Assembly (NCBI RefSeq): GCF_001660705.2
Contig: NZ_LYBV02000018.1
Span: forward strand, 61,954-125,953
Direction: 5' to 3'
Source: Saccharicrinis aurantiacus
GTDB taxonomy: Bacteria; Bacteroidota; Bacteroidia; Bacteroidales; Marinilabiliaceae
Length of the DNA stretch: 64,000 nt
The translations under genes and the position numbers were made by a program. The notes beneath the pieces were generated by a model, which had not been told where the DNA came from, searched no databases, and was given only the letters and a program-made list of their open reading frames with translations. Shown here piece by piece: positions 38,964-47,982 of this stretch (positions are counted from its first letter, which is position 1; each line of letters starts with the position of its first letter).

Positions 38964-38982
38964 AACTATATTTTTTATAGTT
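38964..38982. promoter_or_regulatory. HxlR operator candidate
   Basis: AACTATA (38964-38970) and TATAGTT (38976-38982) form a perfect inverted repeat with a five-base spacer. Related words occur at 38823-38831, 38840-38845 and 38888-38900. It is about 20 bases upstream of the HxlR -7 box, consistent with autoregulation and control of the divergent MDR operon. Confidence 0.45.
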
Positions 38983-39001
38983 ACTACAAAACTTAATGCA
39001 T

Positions 39002-39009
39002 TATATTTG
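39002..39009 (+). promoter_or_regulatory. -7 box of the hxlR gene
   Basis: TATATTTG fits TAnnTTTG. Transcription from about 39016 leaves a 19-base leader to the ATG at 39035, supporting that start over the frame beginning at 38996. Confidence 0.5.
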
Positions 39010-39034
39010 TACCATCGTTATAAAAGTGATTGCT

Positions 39035-39424
39035 ATGGATAGAGAAGAGTTATTTGATAAGAAACCGATGATTAGGATTCATAATAAATTATTTCCGTGC
39101 CCAACCAGTGCGGCAATGGAATTAATTGGTGGTAAATGGAAAAGCGTTATCCTAACTCATATGATTGAAGGTGAAAAGCGTTATAATGAATTACGAAAGG
39201 AGATTCCTATTATTACAGAACGCACTTTAAGCTTACAATTAAAACAACTTGAAACAGATGGATTAATTACCCGAAAAGTATTTACAAAAAAGCCTCCACT
39301 TAAGGTGGTATATTCATTAACTACATTTGGCAAAACACTAATACCATTATTAAAAACAATAACCGAATGGGGCATTACGGCTGCATACGAAAAGGATGCT
39401 TTTGTTGAAGCTGAGGAGGAATAA
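39035..39424 (+). CDS. HxlR-family winged-helix transcriptional regulator
   Basis: About 129 residues from ATG 39035. It has the HxlR pattern: CPTSAAMELIGGKWKSVILTHM with the conserved Cys, the GGKWK turn, YNELRKEIPIITERTLSLQLKQLETDGLITRKV (recognition helix and wing) and VVYSLTTFGKTLIPLL. HxlR proteins bind inverted repeats next to their own promoter and commonly control oxidoreductases in response to electrophilic or oxidative stress. Divergence from the MDR gene with AACTATA/TATAGTT repeats between them supports this. The conserved cysteine could act as a redox or electrophile sensor. Confidence 0.9.
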   Translation: MDREELFDKKPMIRIHNKLFPCPTSAAMELIGGKWKSVILTHMIEGEKRYNELRKEIPIITERTLSLQLKQLETDGLITRKVFTKKPPLKVVYSLTTFGKTLIPLLKTITEWGITAAYEKDAFVEAEEE

Positions 39425-39454
39425 GTAAGTAGGATAACAAGATGGTGTATTAAA

Positions 39455-39486
39455 AAACTACGAAGGGCTAGGCTCCTCCGTAGTTT
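39455..39486. terminator. Bidirectional terminator between hxlR and propeller gene 3
   Basis: AAACTACG (39455-39462) and CGTAGTTT (39479-39486) form the stem, with AAAAA before and T-rich sequence after. It lies between convergent genes. Confidence 0.7.
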
Positions 39487-39511
39487 AGGATAAACATGTT
39501 TAAAATGTACT

Positions 39512-42500
39512 TTATTCTTTAATTATCTTTCCAGAAAATCGTGTTTGCATACTATCAATAACGTATAAATAGACTCCAGCACTAATACTACTCAAGTCAA
39601 TACTATTGGTATATAGTTTCTGTTGCTTTACTAGATTACCGTTCATAGTATAAATAGATATCTTAGCCTCTTCAGGAACATTGCTAATGTATAACACATC
39701 TTTTACAGGATTTGGGTACAAGTTATAATTCACTTTTACTTCAGTTATATCTGACGGAATATCTGAATCCGTACTTGGTCGAACCACAACACGTGCAACA
39801 GTAACATCAGAACTGATACCATTAGAAACCGTAACTTTCACCTTATATTCTGTTTCTTCTACTACAGTAGGTGCTTTAAAAGTAACCGATGAGCCGCTAT
39901 AAGATGATAATTGAATCCCATCAGGTGCTTCCCATAAAAAGCTTAAGGTATCACCCTTAGAATCTGATGCATCAAGAGAAACTTCTTCATTTCCTAAAAC
40001 AAAAACATTAAATGCATTTGCTCTAACACCCTCTTTAATAATGCCCTTATAAAACCCGCTTCCTTTTAAAGCTGCCCATATCACATTTTCATCTTTCGGG
40101 TCAGGTTTAATAGATCTAATTCTGCTAGGTTGTCCTAATTGATAATTTGCTTTAGTCCAATTTTGTCCAGCATCTTTAGAAAAATAAACACCTGGATTTC
40201 TGTTACCTATACTCTTCGATTTACCAACATTTACTACTAATACATTCGGATTTACATCAGAACTGTAACACTCTTTTACAAATGGCATATTAAAAATTTT
40301 AGTCCAAGTTGTACCTTCATCTTTACTTACCCATACACCACCTTTGTTTGAACCACAAGAATAATCTCCTGCTGCGATATAAATATTCATATTGTTTTTA
40401 TCAATATGCACATGGTTTACGCCCTCAATAGACGATGGTATACTAACTTTATACCAGTTATTACCACCATTTGTTGTTCTATATAAACCACCATTTACTG
40501 CTGTAGTGTAAGTAATTTTATCAAGGGCTGCATATAAAACCTTTGTGTTAGTAGGATGCATTGCTATACGTGCCACACTTCCATTGCTAGGTAAACCATT
40601 ATTTATAAGCTCCCAATTAAATCCTACATCTTTTGATCGGTATACACCAAAATCATTAAAATCACTAGGCCCATTACGTTCTGTTGTTGTTGGTGTATAC
40701 GATACCCATCGACTACGCGGGACACAGAAATACATAACATTAGTTCTCTCTGTATCAAACATTAAATCGTTCTGCATTATTTTATTGGCCTCGGGAGATA
40801 AAGGCGTATTAGACTTCACTGGATAACTAATATTTTTCCATGTCTTCCCTCCATCTGAAGAACGACGTAATTGTCCTCGTTCAAACTGACGGAACATCAT
40901 CACGTATATCTTATTACTATCGTTAGGATGCACTGCTGCACATGATATTGATGTAGCATCATAGCTTTTAATACGCTGACCTGTTATCTGCTCTACAGCT
41001 ACTCCATTAGGCTTTACTTTATTACCATCAGGAGCACTAATCCATAAACCGTGTTCGCCACTACAAAATAAATATCGATCCATATTGGTATCAACAATGA
41101 TATTTTCACCAGGTAGATTACTACCGCCTCTTCCAACCCAATAATGGCTTCCCTCTGAAGTTTCATCGTCGTCAACCTGAACCCATGAATCACCATTATC
41201 TCTAGTACGTAATGTTTGTTGTTCATGAATACAAATAATATCTCCATCTGGTTTAGCTACCAACATGCGTGTACCTGCTTTAATATCTCCGGTAGTCATT
41301 TCATGGTTTAGGTGAGCATACTTCATATTCATACCTAGTGGATTGTTTCTGCTTTTCCAATAAGCCTTATCTGTATTATTAACCCAATATTTACCATTTC
41401 TACCACAAGCAATCCAGTTATCGCCACCATCTTTGGTACACCATATATCACCTGGTAAAAACGATTTATCGTGCTTAACATTGTTTGATAAGAAAACTAC
41501 ATTAGGATCTGTTTTACTTACTGCAATACGATTAAATACCGAATAAATAGATTTTGGCATTTTAGGGTATTTTGATTTTACACTTGCTACGGATGTATTA
41601 AACCAAAACGCCAATGCATCATAATAAAGTGTTTTGTATGGTCCATAATCAGATATCTCAGAAAAGTCATAGGCTAAATTACCTGTAATTGATTTCCATG
41701 TATTACCTCCATTGGTACTTTTATATACACCTCCTGATGTTTTAACACTCCCATTTTTATCGTCGGCATAATGTGTTTGTTCTAATAAGTATAGAATAAA
41801 CTCGCCTGTTTTTTCATTGTAATAGTAATCGCCATCTCTTGGTTGATTGTAAGGGAGCCCGTCTCCTTTTTTAGTCCAATTATAACCCCCATTTGTACTT
41901 TTGTAAAATCCATAATTGGTATACGCATACACATGTTTTGAATTATTTGGGTTAACAAATATTTTAGCAACATCTAGTTTCTCATTAAAGTTGTCGGTAA
42001 TTTTAGTCCAGGTTTTACCTTTGTCTTTAGATATATATATGTAACCATAATAAGTATTCCGGTATTGTTCATCACCATGTAAAGCGTTAATATGGCGCTG
42101 AATAAACTTGACCCTCCAATACTGTCCTGCACCAACATACCAGTTATTCTCATTATTAGGATCGACGGTAATCACAGAATGCTTTTTACCAAAAGAATAT
42201 GTTTTTGTAAAGGTAGTGCCACGGTCGGTGGTTTTTAATAAGTTACCCTTTTCGTCGATAGCATAACCAAAATCAGGATTTTGACGAGAAAAGTCCATTG
42301 CCGTAGGACGATACATTTCACCATGGCTATCCCAATCTTTAGTAGTAATCCATGATAAACCGTTATCATGAGTATAATAAGCATTACCCATATCTAAACT
42401 CATGTGCATTGTATTCGGATCTGTAGGATGAACAAAAAACTCATCACAATATCCCGACATACCTGGTCCAAAATTAGTCCACTTCAAATATGGTGTTGAA

Positions 42501-43282
42501 GCAACTTGTTTATTCTTCAAATCATTAAAATTCACAAAATAATCTGATGAAGGACTTGAAGCTTTACCTTCCCAGGTAATTGCGCCTATACGCAGATTTA
42601 AGGTATTGTTAACAGCTTGATGCAAAATAATTCCTCCTCCAGTAATATATGATAAATTAGGTGTACCTGAAGTTGCATCCGTTCTAATATCACCCAAACC
42701 ATTACTTAATGAGGTATGAGTATTTAAATTATTAGATATTGCTTGTTTTACTTTCATCCAAGCATAAGTATCAACATTATTAAAAACAATTTGACTCCCT
42801 GCTGCAAAAATCCCGTGCGTACTTTTTGAATAGTACCAGTTATTATTAGCATCGCGAATTAATAAGCCCACTAAATCTTGAGGCGCATCATCTTGGATAT
42901 CTATAGTAACTTTACTTATGCCAACCAATGAATCGTTTTTACTAACTTTTGTTGATGAATCAAATTGACAATAAGCATATGATCCTGCAGTTTCTGAATC
43001 ATTAATAAAAGCCAATGAGTTACGATGATGACCATTGGTGCTAGAATACAGAAAACCAATTGGTCCCCAGTTACTCGAATTTGTTGGTGCATAAGCACTC
43101 CATTCAAACTCAGTATTAACAGAACGGCTAAATTTTGTACTGCCCTGGTTATAGAAATTAACAGCTGCATTAGCAAATCGAGGATTATTAAAATTCTCTT
43201 TTAACTGCATATGTTGCACAGCAAATATTTTTGCTGAAATAAAAAAAACGAGTGTAAATAATTTTATTGTCTTATAATACAT
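39512..43282 (-). CDS. GH74-like/BNR beta-propeller protein 3, with PKD-like and T9SS domains
   Basis: A 1256-residue exported protein (signal ending KIFA). The N-terminal module (about 25-265) is a beta-rich region with an LRIGAITWEGKA end, unassigned but possibly carbohydrate-binding. The propeller core (about 275-1080) has WTNFGPGMSGYCDEFFVHPTD and MSLDMGNAYYTHD, aligning with the catalytic-Asp region of GH74, then many Asp-box repeats (KSTNGGYNWTKK, RTRDNGDSWVQV, RSSDGGKTWKNI, FSKDAGQNWTKA). A PKD-like domain follows (VSLDASDSKGDTLSFLW). The end (YNLYPNPVKDVLYISNV ... GVYLYVIDS ... SGKIIKE) is a T9SS sorting domain, so the protein is secreted or surface-anchored. Confidence 0.83.
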   Translation of the reverse strand: MYYKTIKLFTLVFFISAKIFAVQHMQLKENFNNPRFANAAVNFYNQGSTKFSRSVNTEFEWSAYAPTNSSNWGPIGFLYSSTNGHHRNSLAFINDSETAGSYAYCQFDSSTKVSKNDSLVGISKVTIDIQDDAPQDLVGLLIRDANNNWYYSKSTHGIFAAGSQIVFNNVDTYAWMKVKQAISNNLNTHTSLSNGLGDIRTDATSGTPNLSYITGGGIILHQAVNNTLNLRIGAITWEGKASSPSSDYFVNFNDLKNKQVASTPYLKWTNFGPGMSGYCDEFFVHPTDPNTMHMSLDMGNAYYTHDNGLSWITTKDWDSHGEMYRPTAMDFSRQNPDFGYAIDEKGNLLKTTDRGTTFTKTYSFGKKHSVITVDPNNENNWYVGAGQYWRVKFIQRHINALHGDEQYRNTYYGYIYISKDKGKTWTKITDNFNEKLDVAKIFVNPNNSKHVYAYTNYGFYKSTNGGYNWTKKGDGLPYNQPRDGDYYYNEKTGEFILYLLEQTHYADDKNGSVKTSGGVYKSTNGGNTWKSITGNLAYDFSEISDYGPYKTLYYDALAFWFNTSVASVKSKYPKMPKSIYSVFNRIAVSKTDPNVVFLSNNVKHDKSFLPGDIWCTKDGGDNWIACGRNGKYWVNNTDKAYWKSRNNPLGMNMKYAHLNHEMTTGDIKAGTRMLVAKPDGDIICIHEQQTLRTRDNGDSWVQVDDDETSEGSHYWVGRGGSNLPGENIIVDTNMDRYLFCSGEHGLWISAPDGNKVKPNGVAVEQITGQRIKSYDATSISCAAVHPNDSNKIYVMMFRQFERGQLRRSSDGGKTWKNISYPVKSNTPLSPEANKIMQNDLMFDTERTNVMYFCVPRSRWVSYTPTTTERNGPSDFNDFGVYRSKDVGFNWELINNGLPSNGSVARIAMHPTNTKVLYAALDKITYTTAVNGGLYRTTNGGNNWYKVSIPSSIEGVNHVHIDKNNMNIYIAAGDYSCGSNKGGVWVSKDEGTTWTKIFNMPFVKECYSSDVNPNVLVVNVGKSKSIGNRNPGVYFSKDAGQNWTKANYQLGQPSRIRSIKPDPKDENVIWAALKGSGFYKGIIKEGVRANAFNVFVLGNEEVSLDASDSKGDTLSFLWEAPDGIQLSSYSGSSVTFKAPTVVEETEYKVKVTVSNGISSDVTVARVVVRPSTDSDIPSDITEVKVNYNLYPNPVKDVLYISNVPEEAKISIYTMNGNLVKQQKLYTNSIDLSSISAGVYLYVIDSMQTRFSGKIIKE

Positions 43283-43565
43283 AAAATATATTTTAAGTGT
43301 TGTGTTATTGATTTAGGTTATTCAACCTATAATTAAAATGAATAGTTTATTGTTAAACTATAATAAACCAAATTGTGTGTCTTAGTTTTACTGTGAATAT
43401 ATATTCACTTTCTTCTTGTTTCAATACATAGAGTAGAATTTTAATTGGGTTAATAATTATAATATAATTACTTCGGATTAATTATCAGATAAAGAGCACA
43501 TATCAAATAGCATTGCATTTTTTGACAATGAGTTAGACTTAAGATATAAATAATAAAGCCAAATA

Positions 43566-43594
43566 CAAACTTATAGTATATTTACCGAATTCAA
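43566..43594 (-). promoter_or_regulatory. Promoter of propeller gene 3
   Basis: On the minus strand TAAGTTTG (43573-43566) is a -7 box and TTG (43594-43592) a -33 box, 18 bases apart. This implies a leader of roughly 275 bases before the ATG at 43282, which is AT-rich and shows no clear fold. Confidence 0.45.
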
Positions 43595-43741
43595 CGTTCA
43601 TCAGAAAAAAACCCAGCAATTTTAATAATCATAATATTTTATTGATCTATTTTAACATAGTACAATGATGAAAATGCATCCGATTACATTTTGTTAAATC
43701 AGTACTATAGTTCAACAATTTATTACAATTGCTATCTAACT

Positions 43742-43857
43742 AGATGAAGTTGTATAGAGTTGTAAGGGGTTTCGAGAGTGACACATTGATTATCAGTAAT
43801 ACAGCTTAGTTTTTCTCGCATAGTATTTGCTTCGGGATAAAAAATAACTAAACTACT
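43742..43857 (+). mobile_element. MITE-like element copy 1, left part (split by an IS200-like insertion)
   Basis: GATGAAGTTGT, then TTTCGAGAGTGACACATTG and the TTTTTCTCGCATAG region, match the intact element at 55249-55464 read on its minus strand. The match stops where the hairpin of the IS200-like element begins (43856). The right part continues at 44266-44322. Confidence 0.65.
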
Positions 43858-44250
43858 ATGGACTGGAAGTCCATAGGTTTCCTTTACGACTAAAATCATT
43901 TATATCAGCGGATATCTGACTAAAAATAGAAACTAAAATTTCACTCTTTAACTCGTTTTACAAAATCACAAATTGACAGTTTTGGCGCATAGCTAATATG
44001 TAGATGAACATGATCCTTGCTTACATCTCCCTTTAGTATATTGACATCAAGAATATCACATACTATTTTTATTTCATCGCTACAGCGTATTTATTTATCG
44101 CCTATTAATACTTGAAAACGATATTTTGTAGCAAAAACAATATGTGCTGTTAATTGATATACACTATGAGAACCTTTTAGCAAATACTTCATAGAATAAA
44201 AATAAGGATTTTTAGAAGCTAAAGTCTTGCATTAAAATGCATAGCTTATA
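43856..44250 (-). mobile_element. IS200/IS605-like element inserted in a MITE
   Basis: The element is bounded by a perfect hairpin, CTATGGACT and AGTCCATAG around GGA (43856-43876), and a second hairpin TGCATTAAAATGCA (44228-44241). Subterminal stem-loops rather than inverted ends are typical of single-strand HUH transposons. Between them is a decayed tnpA. The exact boundaries are estimated. Confidence 0.55.
43941..44192 (-). pseudogene. tnpA: IS200/IS605 family TnpA (Y1 HUH transposase), broken
   Basis: From ATG at 44192 the frame reads MKYLLKGSHSVYQLTAHIVF, then ATKYRFQVLIGDK, a TAA stop, then IRCSDEIKIVCDILDVNILKG and DVSKDHVHLHISYAPKLSIC, ending FVKRVKE and TGA. HVHLHISY holds the HUH metal-binding histidines. 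Intact proteins are about 130-155 residues with a catalytic tyrosine near the C terminus. Here there is an in-frame stop at codon 34 and the last third, including the Tyr, is missing, so it is inactive. The reading frame is otherwise unbroken, implying fairly recent decay. A second, shorter fossil lies at 57081-57162. Confidence 0.8.
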
Positions 44251-44265
44251 CAAGCAGAAGAAACA

Positions 44266-44322
44266 GTCAATAAAATCAAGATGGTACTCGTAGTATTTCA
44301 ATACATCTTTAAACAGCTTCTA
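44266..44322 (+). mobile_element. MITE-like element copy 1, right part
   Basis: TCAATAAAATCAAGATGG, then TACTCGTAGTATTTCA and AAACAGCTTCTA, align with the end of the intact copy (read on minus from about 55310 to 55249). With 43742-43857 it reconstitutes most of the element; about 40 central bases are absent. Confidence 0.6.
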
Positions 44323-44435
44323 TATTAGAATATACCGGAAAAATATATTTAACCTAAGGTTATTAGCAACTATGAGTTAAATAATGTTGATTTACACTCA
44401 CTTATAGCAATATTTTAAGATATGACTAAAAACAA
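44323..44435. other. Short AT-rich spacer
   Basis: Nothing recognised between the MITE remnant and the terminator of the following sulfatase gene. Confidence 0.5.
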
Positions 44436-44470
44436 AGAGGGATGACATTATTAAAAATGCACATCCCTCT
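44436..44470 (-). terminator. Terminator of the CxPAR sulfatase gene
   Basis: AGAGGGATG and CATCCCTCT form a 9-bp stem, followed on minus by TTTGTTTTT. It lies about 50 bases after the sulfatase stop. Confidence 0.75.
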
Positions 44471-44520
44471 GGATCTATTAATATTTTCTTTGTTGAAGGT
44501 AGAAAATACACCTTTCTAAA

Positions 44521-46158
44521 CTATAGTTTACGCAGTGGTTCTGGGGTTTTAAAGCCTCCTTTGGGCTCACCATGTTCAATATCGTGAACATTAAACCTAG
44601 GTAGTATTTTCTGCAGCTTTTTATTCTCATTCATATGGTTTTCGCTAAACTTGCTCCAATCGGTAATTTGCGGATAGCTAATTAAATCATCGGGCTGAGC
44701 CGTAACATCATAAGTTCTGCCTACACCATCAATCAATACATATTTACCACGTATTAATTGTTTATCCTGATGGTAAGAGTAAACCCATTGGCGGTGCTCC
44801 TTTTTATTAGTAGTTAAATATGGTATCAGGCTAACTCCATTCACCTCGTAACTATCCGGAATTTGAACTCCCATCACTTCGGCTACAGTTGAGTATATAT
44901 CTGCTGTATTGGCAACAATATCTTGCATGCCCTCTTTCGTCATATCTAAACATGGTGCATAAATTATCATAGGCACATGCACCCCTTTTTGAACAGCCGG
45001 ACTGTTTTTTCCATATCCACTAGTACCATTATCGGCACAAAAAATGAATACGGTATTGTTGGCCTCACCCATTTCTTCAAGCTTCTGCATATATAACCAA
45101 ACTTGATAATCGATATAATTGATGTGCGAGTGTATACCCGGCTCACTAATGGTTCCATGGGTATTGTAGTCACCATTATCGCCCGTTATCTTAGGTTGCG
45201 TGCGGGTATACTTATTATTTTCCCATTTCACCTTTGGGGTTGCAGGCCATTTATTACGGGTTTCTTTATTTATATCACTGCTGAAGAAATCCCATCCATC
45301 GTGACCGAGGTGTGTGGTATGATACACAAAAAATGGTTCTTCCTGCTTATGTTTTCTATCCATAAAATCAAATACAAAGTCGAGCTCCACATCAGGACCA
45401 TAGGTATGTAAACCGTATTCTTTTCTGGATTTAGGGGTATTGGGCCACCATTCAAATTTGGTTTTACTATCTGGATGATTCATTAACTGAACATGAGGTT
45501 TCCAGTACCAACCGAATTGTTGATAATAGTTTACCTCATCGCCTGTATCCTCATTAATTAGTACTCGTTTGCCGTTCACCTTTTTTTGTACAATTTTAAA
45601 ATCGGTATACTTGTTTTTAAGACATTCGCGCTGCGTTTGCCCTCCTGGAGTAAATACTCCCTCATCAAATCCGAATTGATTAACTCCGCCCATTTGGGTT
45701 TTACCGGCCCATATAGAAGCGTAACCACCTGCCTTAGCAACATGTGCAATGGTATGTGGTGAACTAATGTAAACCGGAACCGATTCCTTTTTACCTGACT
45801 CGTTGGTATATTTACCTTTGTCTTTATTATGCCACCATTTGTGTAAATGTGCATATCGACCTGACATCATCATGGCTCGTGCTGGCATACATATGGTTGC
45901 CGACCAAGCATCTTTTATTACAACGCCTTGGTTTGCCATTTTATCTAAAACGGGTGTTGATGCTCTGTATTGAGGATCGCTGGTATTGCCACCTTGGGGT
46001 GGTTTGCTCCATACCGAAGAACCATAAATAGGTAATTCGCGAGCGCTTATATCATCAGCAAAGAAGATAATAACATTGGGTTTCTTTTTGGCTAAAAGAG
46101 AAGTTGGCATTAGAGTAAATACCACCAATAATAGCAGTAAAGATCTAGTATGAATCAT
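44521..46158 (-). CDS. S1-family sulfatase with CMPAR formylglycine motif
   Basis: A 545-residue secreted sulfatase (signal MIHTRSLLLLLVVFTLMPTS ending LLA). VIIFFADDISARELPIYG supplies metal ligands; SATICMPARAMMMSGRY has the formylglycine Cys (about 90) in the CxPAR variant instead of CxPSR. WAGKTQMGG, YHTTHLGHDGWDFF and FCADNGTSGYG give further active-site residues. It is clearly a different subfamily from the triplet at 18.5-24.2 kb and from the sulfatase at 53.6 kb, so the locus can probably remove sulfate from several positions. A terminator follows it, and another separates it from the GH43-like gene. Confidence 0.92.
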   Translation of the reverse strand: MIHTRSLLLLLVVFTLMPTSLLAKKKPNVIIFFADDISARELPIYGSSVWSKPPQGGNTSDPQYRASTPVLDKMANQGVVIKDAWSATICMPARAMMMSGRYAHLHKWWHNKDKGKYTNESGKKESVPVYISSPHTIAHVAKAGGYASIWAGKTQMGGVNQFGFDEGVFTPGGQTQRECLKNKYTDFKIVQKKVNGKRVLINEDTGDEVNYYQQFGWYWKPHVQLMNHPDSKTKFEWWPNTPKSRKEYGLHTYGPDVELDFVFDFMDRKHKQEEPFFVYHTTHLGHDGWDFFSSDINKETRNKWPATPKVKWENNKYTRTQPKITGDNGDYNTHGTISEPGIHSHINYIDYQVWLYMQKLEEMGEANNTVFIFCADNGTSGYGKNSPAVQKGVHVPMIIYAPCLDMTKEGMQDIVANTADIYSTVAEVMGVQIPDSYEVNGVSLIPYLTTNKKEHRQWVYSYHQDKQLIRGKYVLIDGVGRTYDVTAQPDDLISYPQITDWSKFSENHMNENKKLQKILPRFNVHDIEHGEPKGGFKTPEPLRKL

Positions 46159-46305
46159 ACTTAAATTAATTAGTTGTTTGTATCCGAAATATCCTTTGTA
46201 AAATATGGAGTAAAAAGGGCTTTGTTCGGGTAGTAATGACTGTAAATAGAGGCGGTTTTGGTAGAAACTAACTTGGACTTATTAAGGAGTACACTTATTA
46301 TTAAA

Positions 46306-46342
46306 AAACTCCCGAACAGAATGAATTCTGATTCGGGAGTTT
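46306..46342 (-). terminator. Terminator of the GH43-like gene
   Basis: AAACTCCCGAA pairs with TTCGGGAGTTT. Inside it CAGAA/TTCTG (46317-46330) extends the stem with one unpaired A. TTTTTT follows on the minus strand. Confidence 0.85.
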
Positions 46343-46418
46343 ATGAAATGCAATTACCAATATTATTGATAACGCAAAGGTTGCATTAATCGCTTACAGC
46401 AAGGTGCAATTTAAGCTG

Positions 46419-47786
46419 CTAAAAAATAATTACCTCAGCAATAGACCACGATCCGTTTGCGCTATTCGCTAAAGGCTGCAATGCTATTTGCATAATACGA
46501 TCGTTAATATTTGCGAATTGAGATAACTCAATGGTATAAGTTTTAAATTCAGCATCCTCTTTCGAGATGGGAATACTAATCCACTCTTGTTTGCTCCAGT
46601 CCACTTGTCCAGTTTGTTCTTGCCAAAAATTGCCTATCATATTACGACTGAATATTGAGAATTTCATTTCAGATGCAGCACTACTATTTTTTATCTTAAA
46701 ACTTACCTTTGTACATAATTTAGAATCGGTAAATAACCACGGAGCACTCTGAATAATGGCATTTTCAGCAGATACTTTGCCCGATAGTGTTCCATTAGAA
46801 TAAGCTAAACTTACACCTTCTAGCCCCTTCCAGCCCATGGTACTATTTTTAAATTCAAATGGTCGCCCCGGAGCAGGATACATCCTATCATCTTCTGGAA
46901 TAAGAATAGTTTCATCCTTATTAAAGAAGACCGGCTTTAAACTAGCTCCACGATAAAAAGCACTAATATCATGATTCTCTTGTAGTACGTACTTCTGCCC
47001 TTTCCAATCGAAGAAACTAGTATGCCCGCCTGATAAAAAAGCTCCTTTAAAAGTGTAGGGCCCGTATAAATTTTTCGACATGGCATATCGGCTACCAAAA
47101 ACTAAATAATACCAATCATTACGTTTAAATAAAGTAGGCTTATCTTCGGCACTTACTTTGTTACCTGCTTCATCAATAATTTTAATGGCCTTAGGTTCTG
47201 TTTCTAATGATTTCATATCCTTTGCCAAAGTAGACATGTAATAAGTATTTACACCAAAACATATGGTATATACCTCATCCTCAATATAAATTTCAGGATC
47301 GTAAGGGTGCACTGGAACAATGCCCTTTGGTAATAAGGGTTCTCCTAATAAATCGCGGTACTCGCCAGTTATTTCATCGGCCACCATAACACCTGTATCG
47401 ATATTTCTGTTAGAAAAGAACCAATAGTACTTACCATCGCGCTCACATACATCGCCTGCCCAACAATTTGGTTTATCGCCAATATATGATTGCGAGGGTA
47501 AAATATTTCTACGATGCTCCCAGTTGACTAAATCAGTGGTTGACCACACCTCCCACCTATCCATGCGGAAAGATCCTTTGCCTTCCCATGATTCATCATG
47601 ACCACAAATAATATAAACCGTATCGTTCTCAACCCAAGCATGTGGATCGGCCATTCCATGCTCTGGCACTATTACGTCAACACTAATCGCTTCTATTTTT
47701 TCTTCTTGCTTGCTTTCCTTAGGCTTTGGTGCAGAACAACTGAAAAGAGCAATTCCCATAATTAGGGATATGTATTTTAATTTCAT
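46419..47786 (-). CDS. GH43-like five-bladed propeller lipoprotein
   Basis: A 455-residue protein with a lipoprotein signal (MKLKYISLIMGIALFSCS). Blades resemble clan GH-F/J enzymes: HGMADPHAWVENDTVYIICG (first Asp), WAGDVCERDGKYYWFFS, HPYDPEIYIEDEVY (second Asp) and KPTLFKRNDWYYLVFGS. The general-acid Glu, normally directly before the GP-like turn in this last block, reads AEDKP here, so its identity is uncertain. A C-terminal beta-sandwich (about 310-455, MGWKGLEGVSLAYSNGTLSG) may bind carbohydrate. Possible activities include alpha-L-arabinofuranosidase, beta-xylosidase or galactosidase; none can be chosen from sequence alone. Confidence 0.75.
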   Translation of the reverse strand: MKLKYISLIMGIALFSCSAPKPKESKQEEKIEAISVDVIVPEHGMADPHAWVENDTVYIICGHDESWEGKGSFRMDRWEVWSTTDLVNWEHRRNILPSQSYIGDKPNCWAGDVCERDGKYYWFFSNRNIDTGVMVADEITGEYRDLLGEPLLPKGIVPVHPYDPEIYIEDEVYTICFGVNTYYMSTLAKDMKSLETEPKAIKIIDEAGNKVSAEDKPTLFKRNDWYYLVFGSRYAMSKNLYGPYTFKGAFLSGGHTSFFDWKGQKYVLQENHDISAFYRGASLKPVFFNKDETILIPEDDRMYPAPGRPFEFKNSTMGWKGLEGVSLAYSNGTLSGKVSAENAIIQSAPWLFTDSKLCTKVSFKIKNSSAASEMKFSIFSRNMIGNFWQEQTGQVDWSKQEWISIPISKEDAEFKTYTIELSQFANINDRIMQIALQPLANSANGSWSIAEVIIF

Positions 47787-47890
47787 GTGATTTTTTTATA
47801 ATTTCTACTAAAGTGACTTTCAGATTAATATTTAGACTATCAAAAGAAATCACGTTGAATTATTCTAGATTCTAATAACTATTACACAAC

Positions 47891-47904
47891 CCCTTCGCCA
47901 AGGG
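47891..47904 (-). terminator. Short hairpin downstream of the GH2 gene
   Basis: CCCTT and AAGGG around CGCC lie about 80 bases after the GH2 stop. The stem is short, so confidence is limited. Confidence 0.35.
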
Positions 47905-47982
47905 AGTGTAACAATTAAATAAGATTCATTATAATTCCATGGCTATGAAGTCAACCATATTTAACCATTATATAATTATTCT

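Noticed and set aside
44542..44922. Long antisense ORFs over glycan genes (for example 4542-4922 plus over GH3)
   Set aside because: They are shadows of strongly supported genes on the other strand, with no motifs or start signals.
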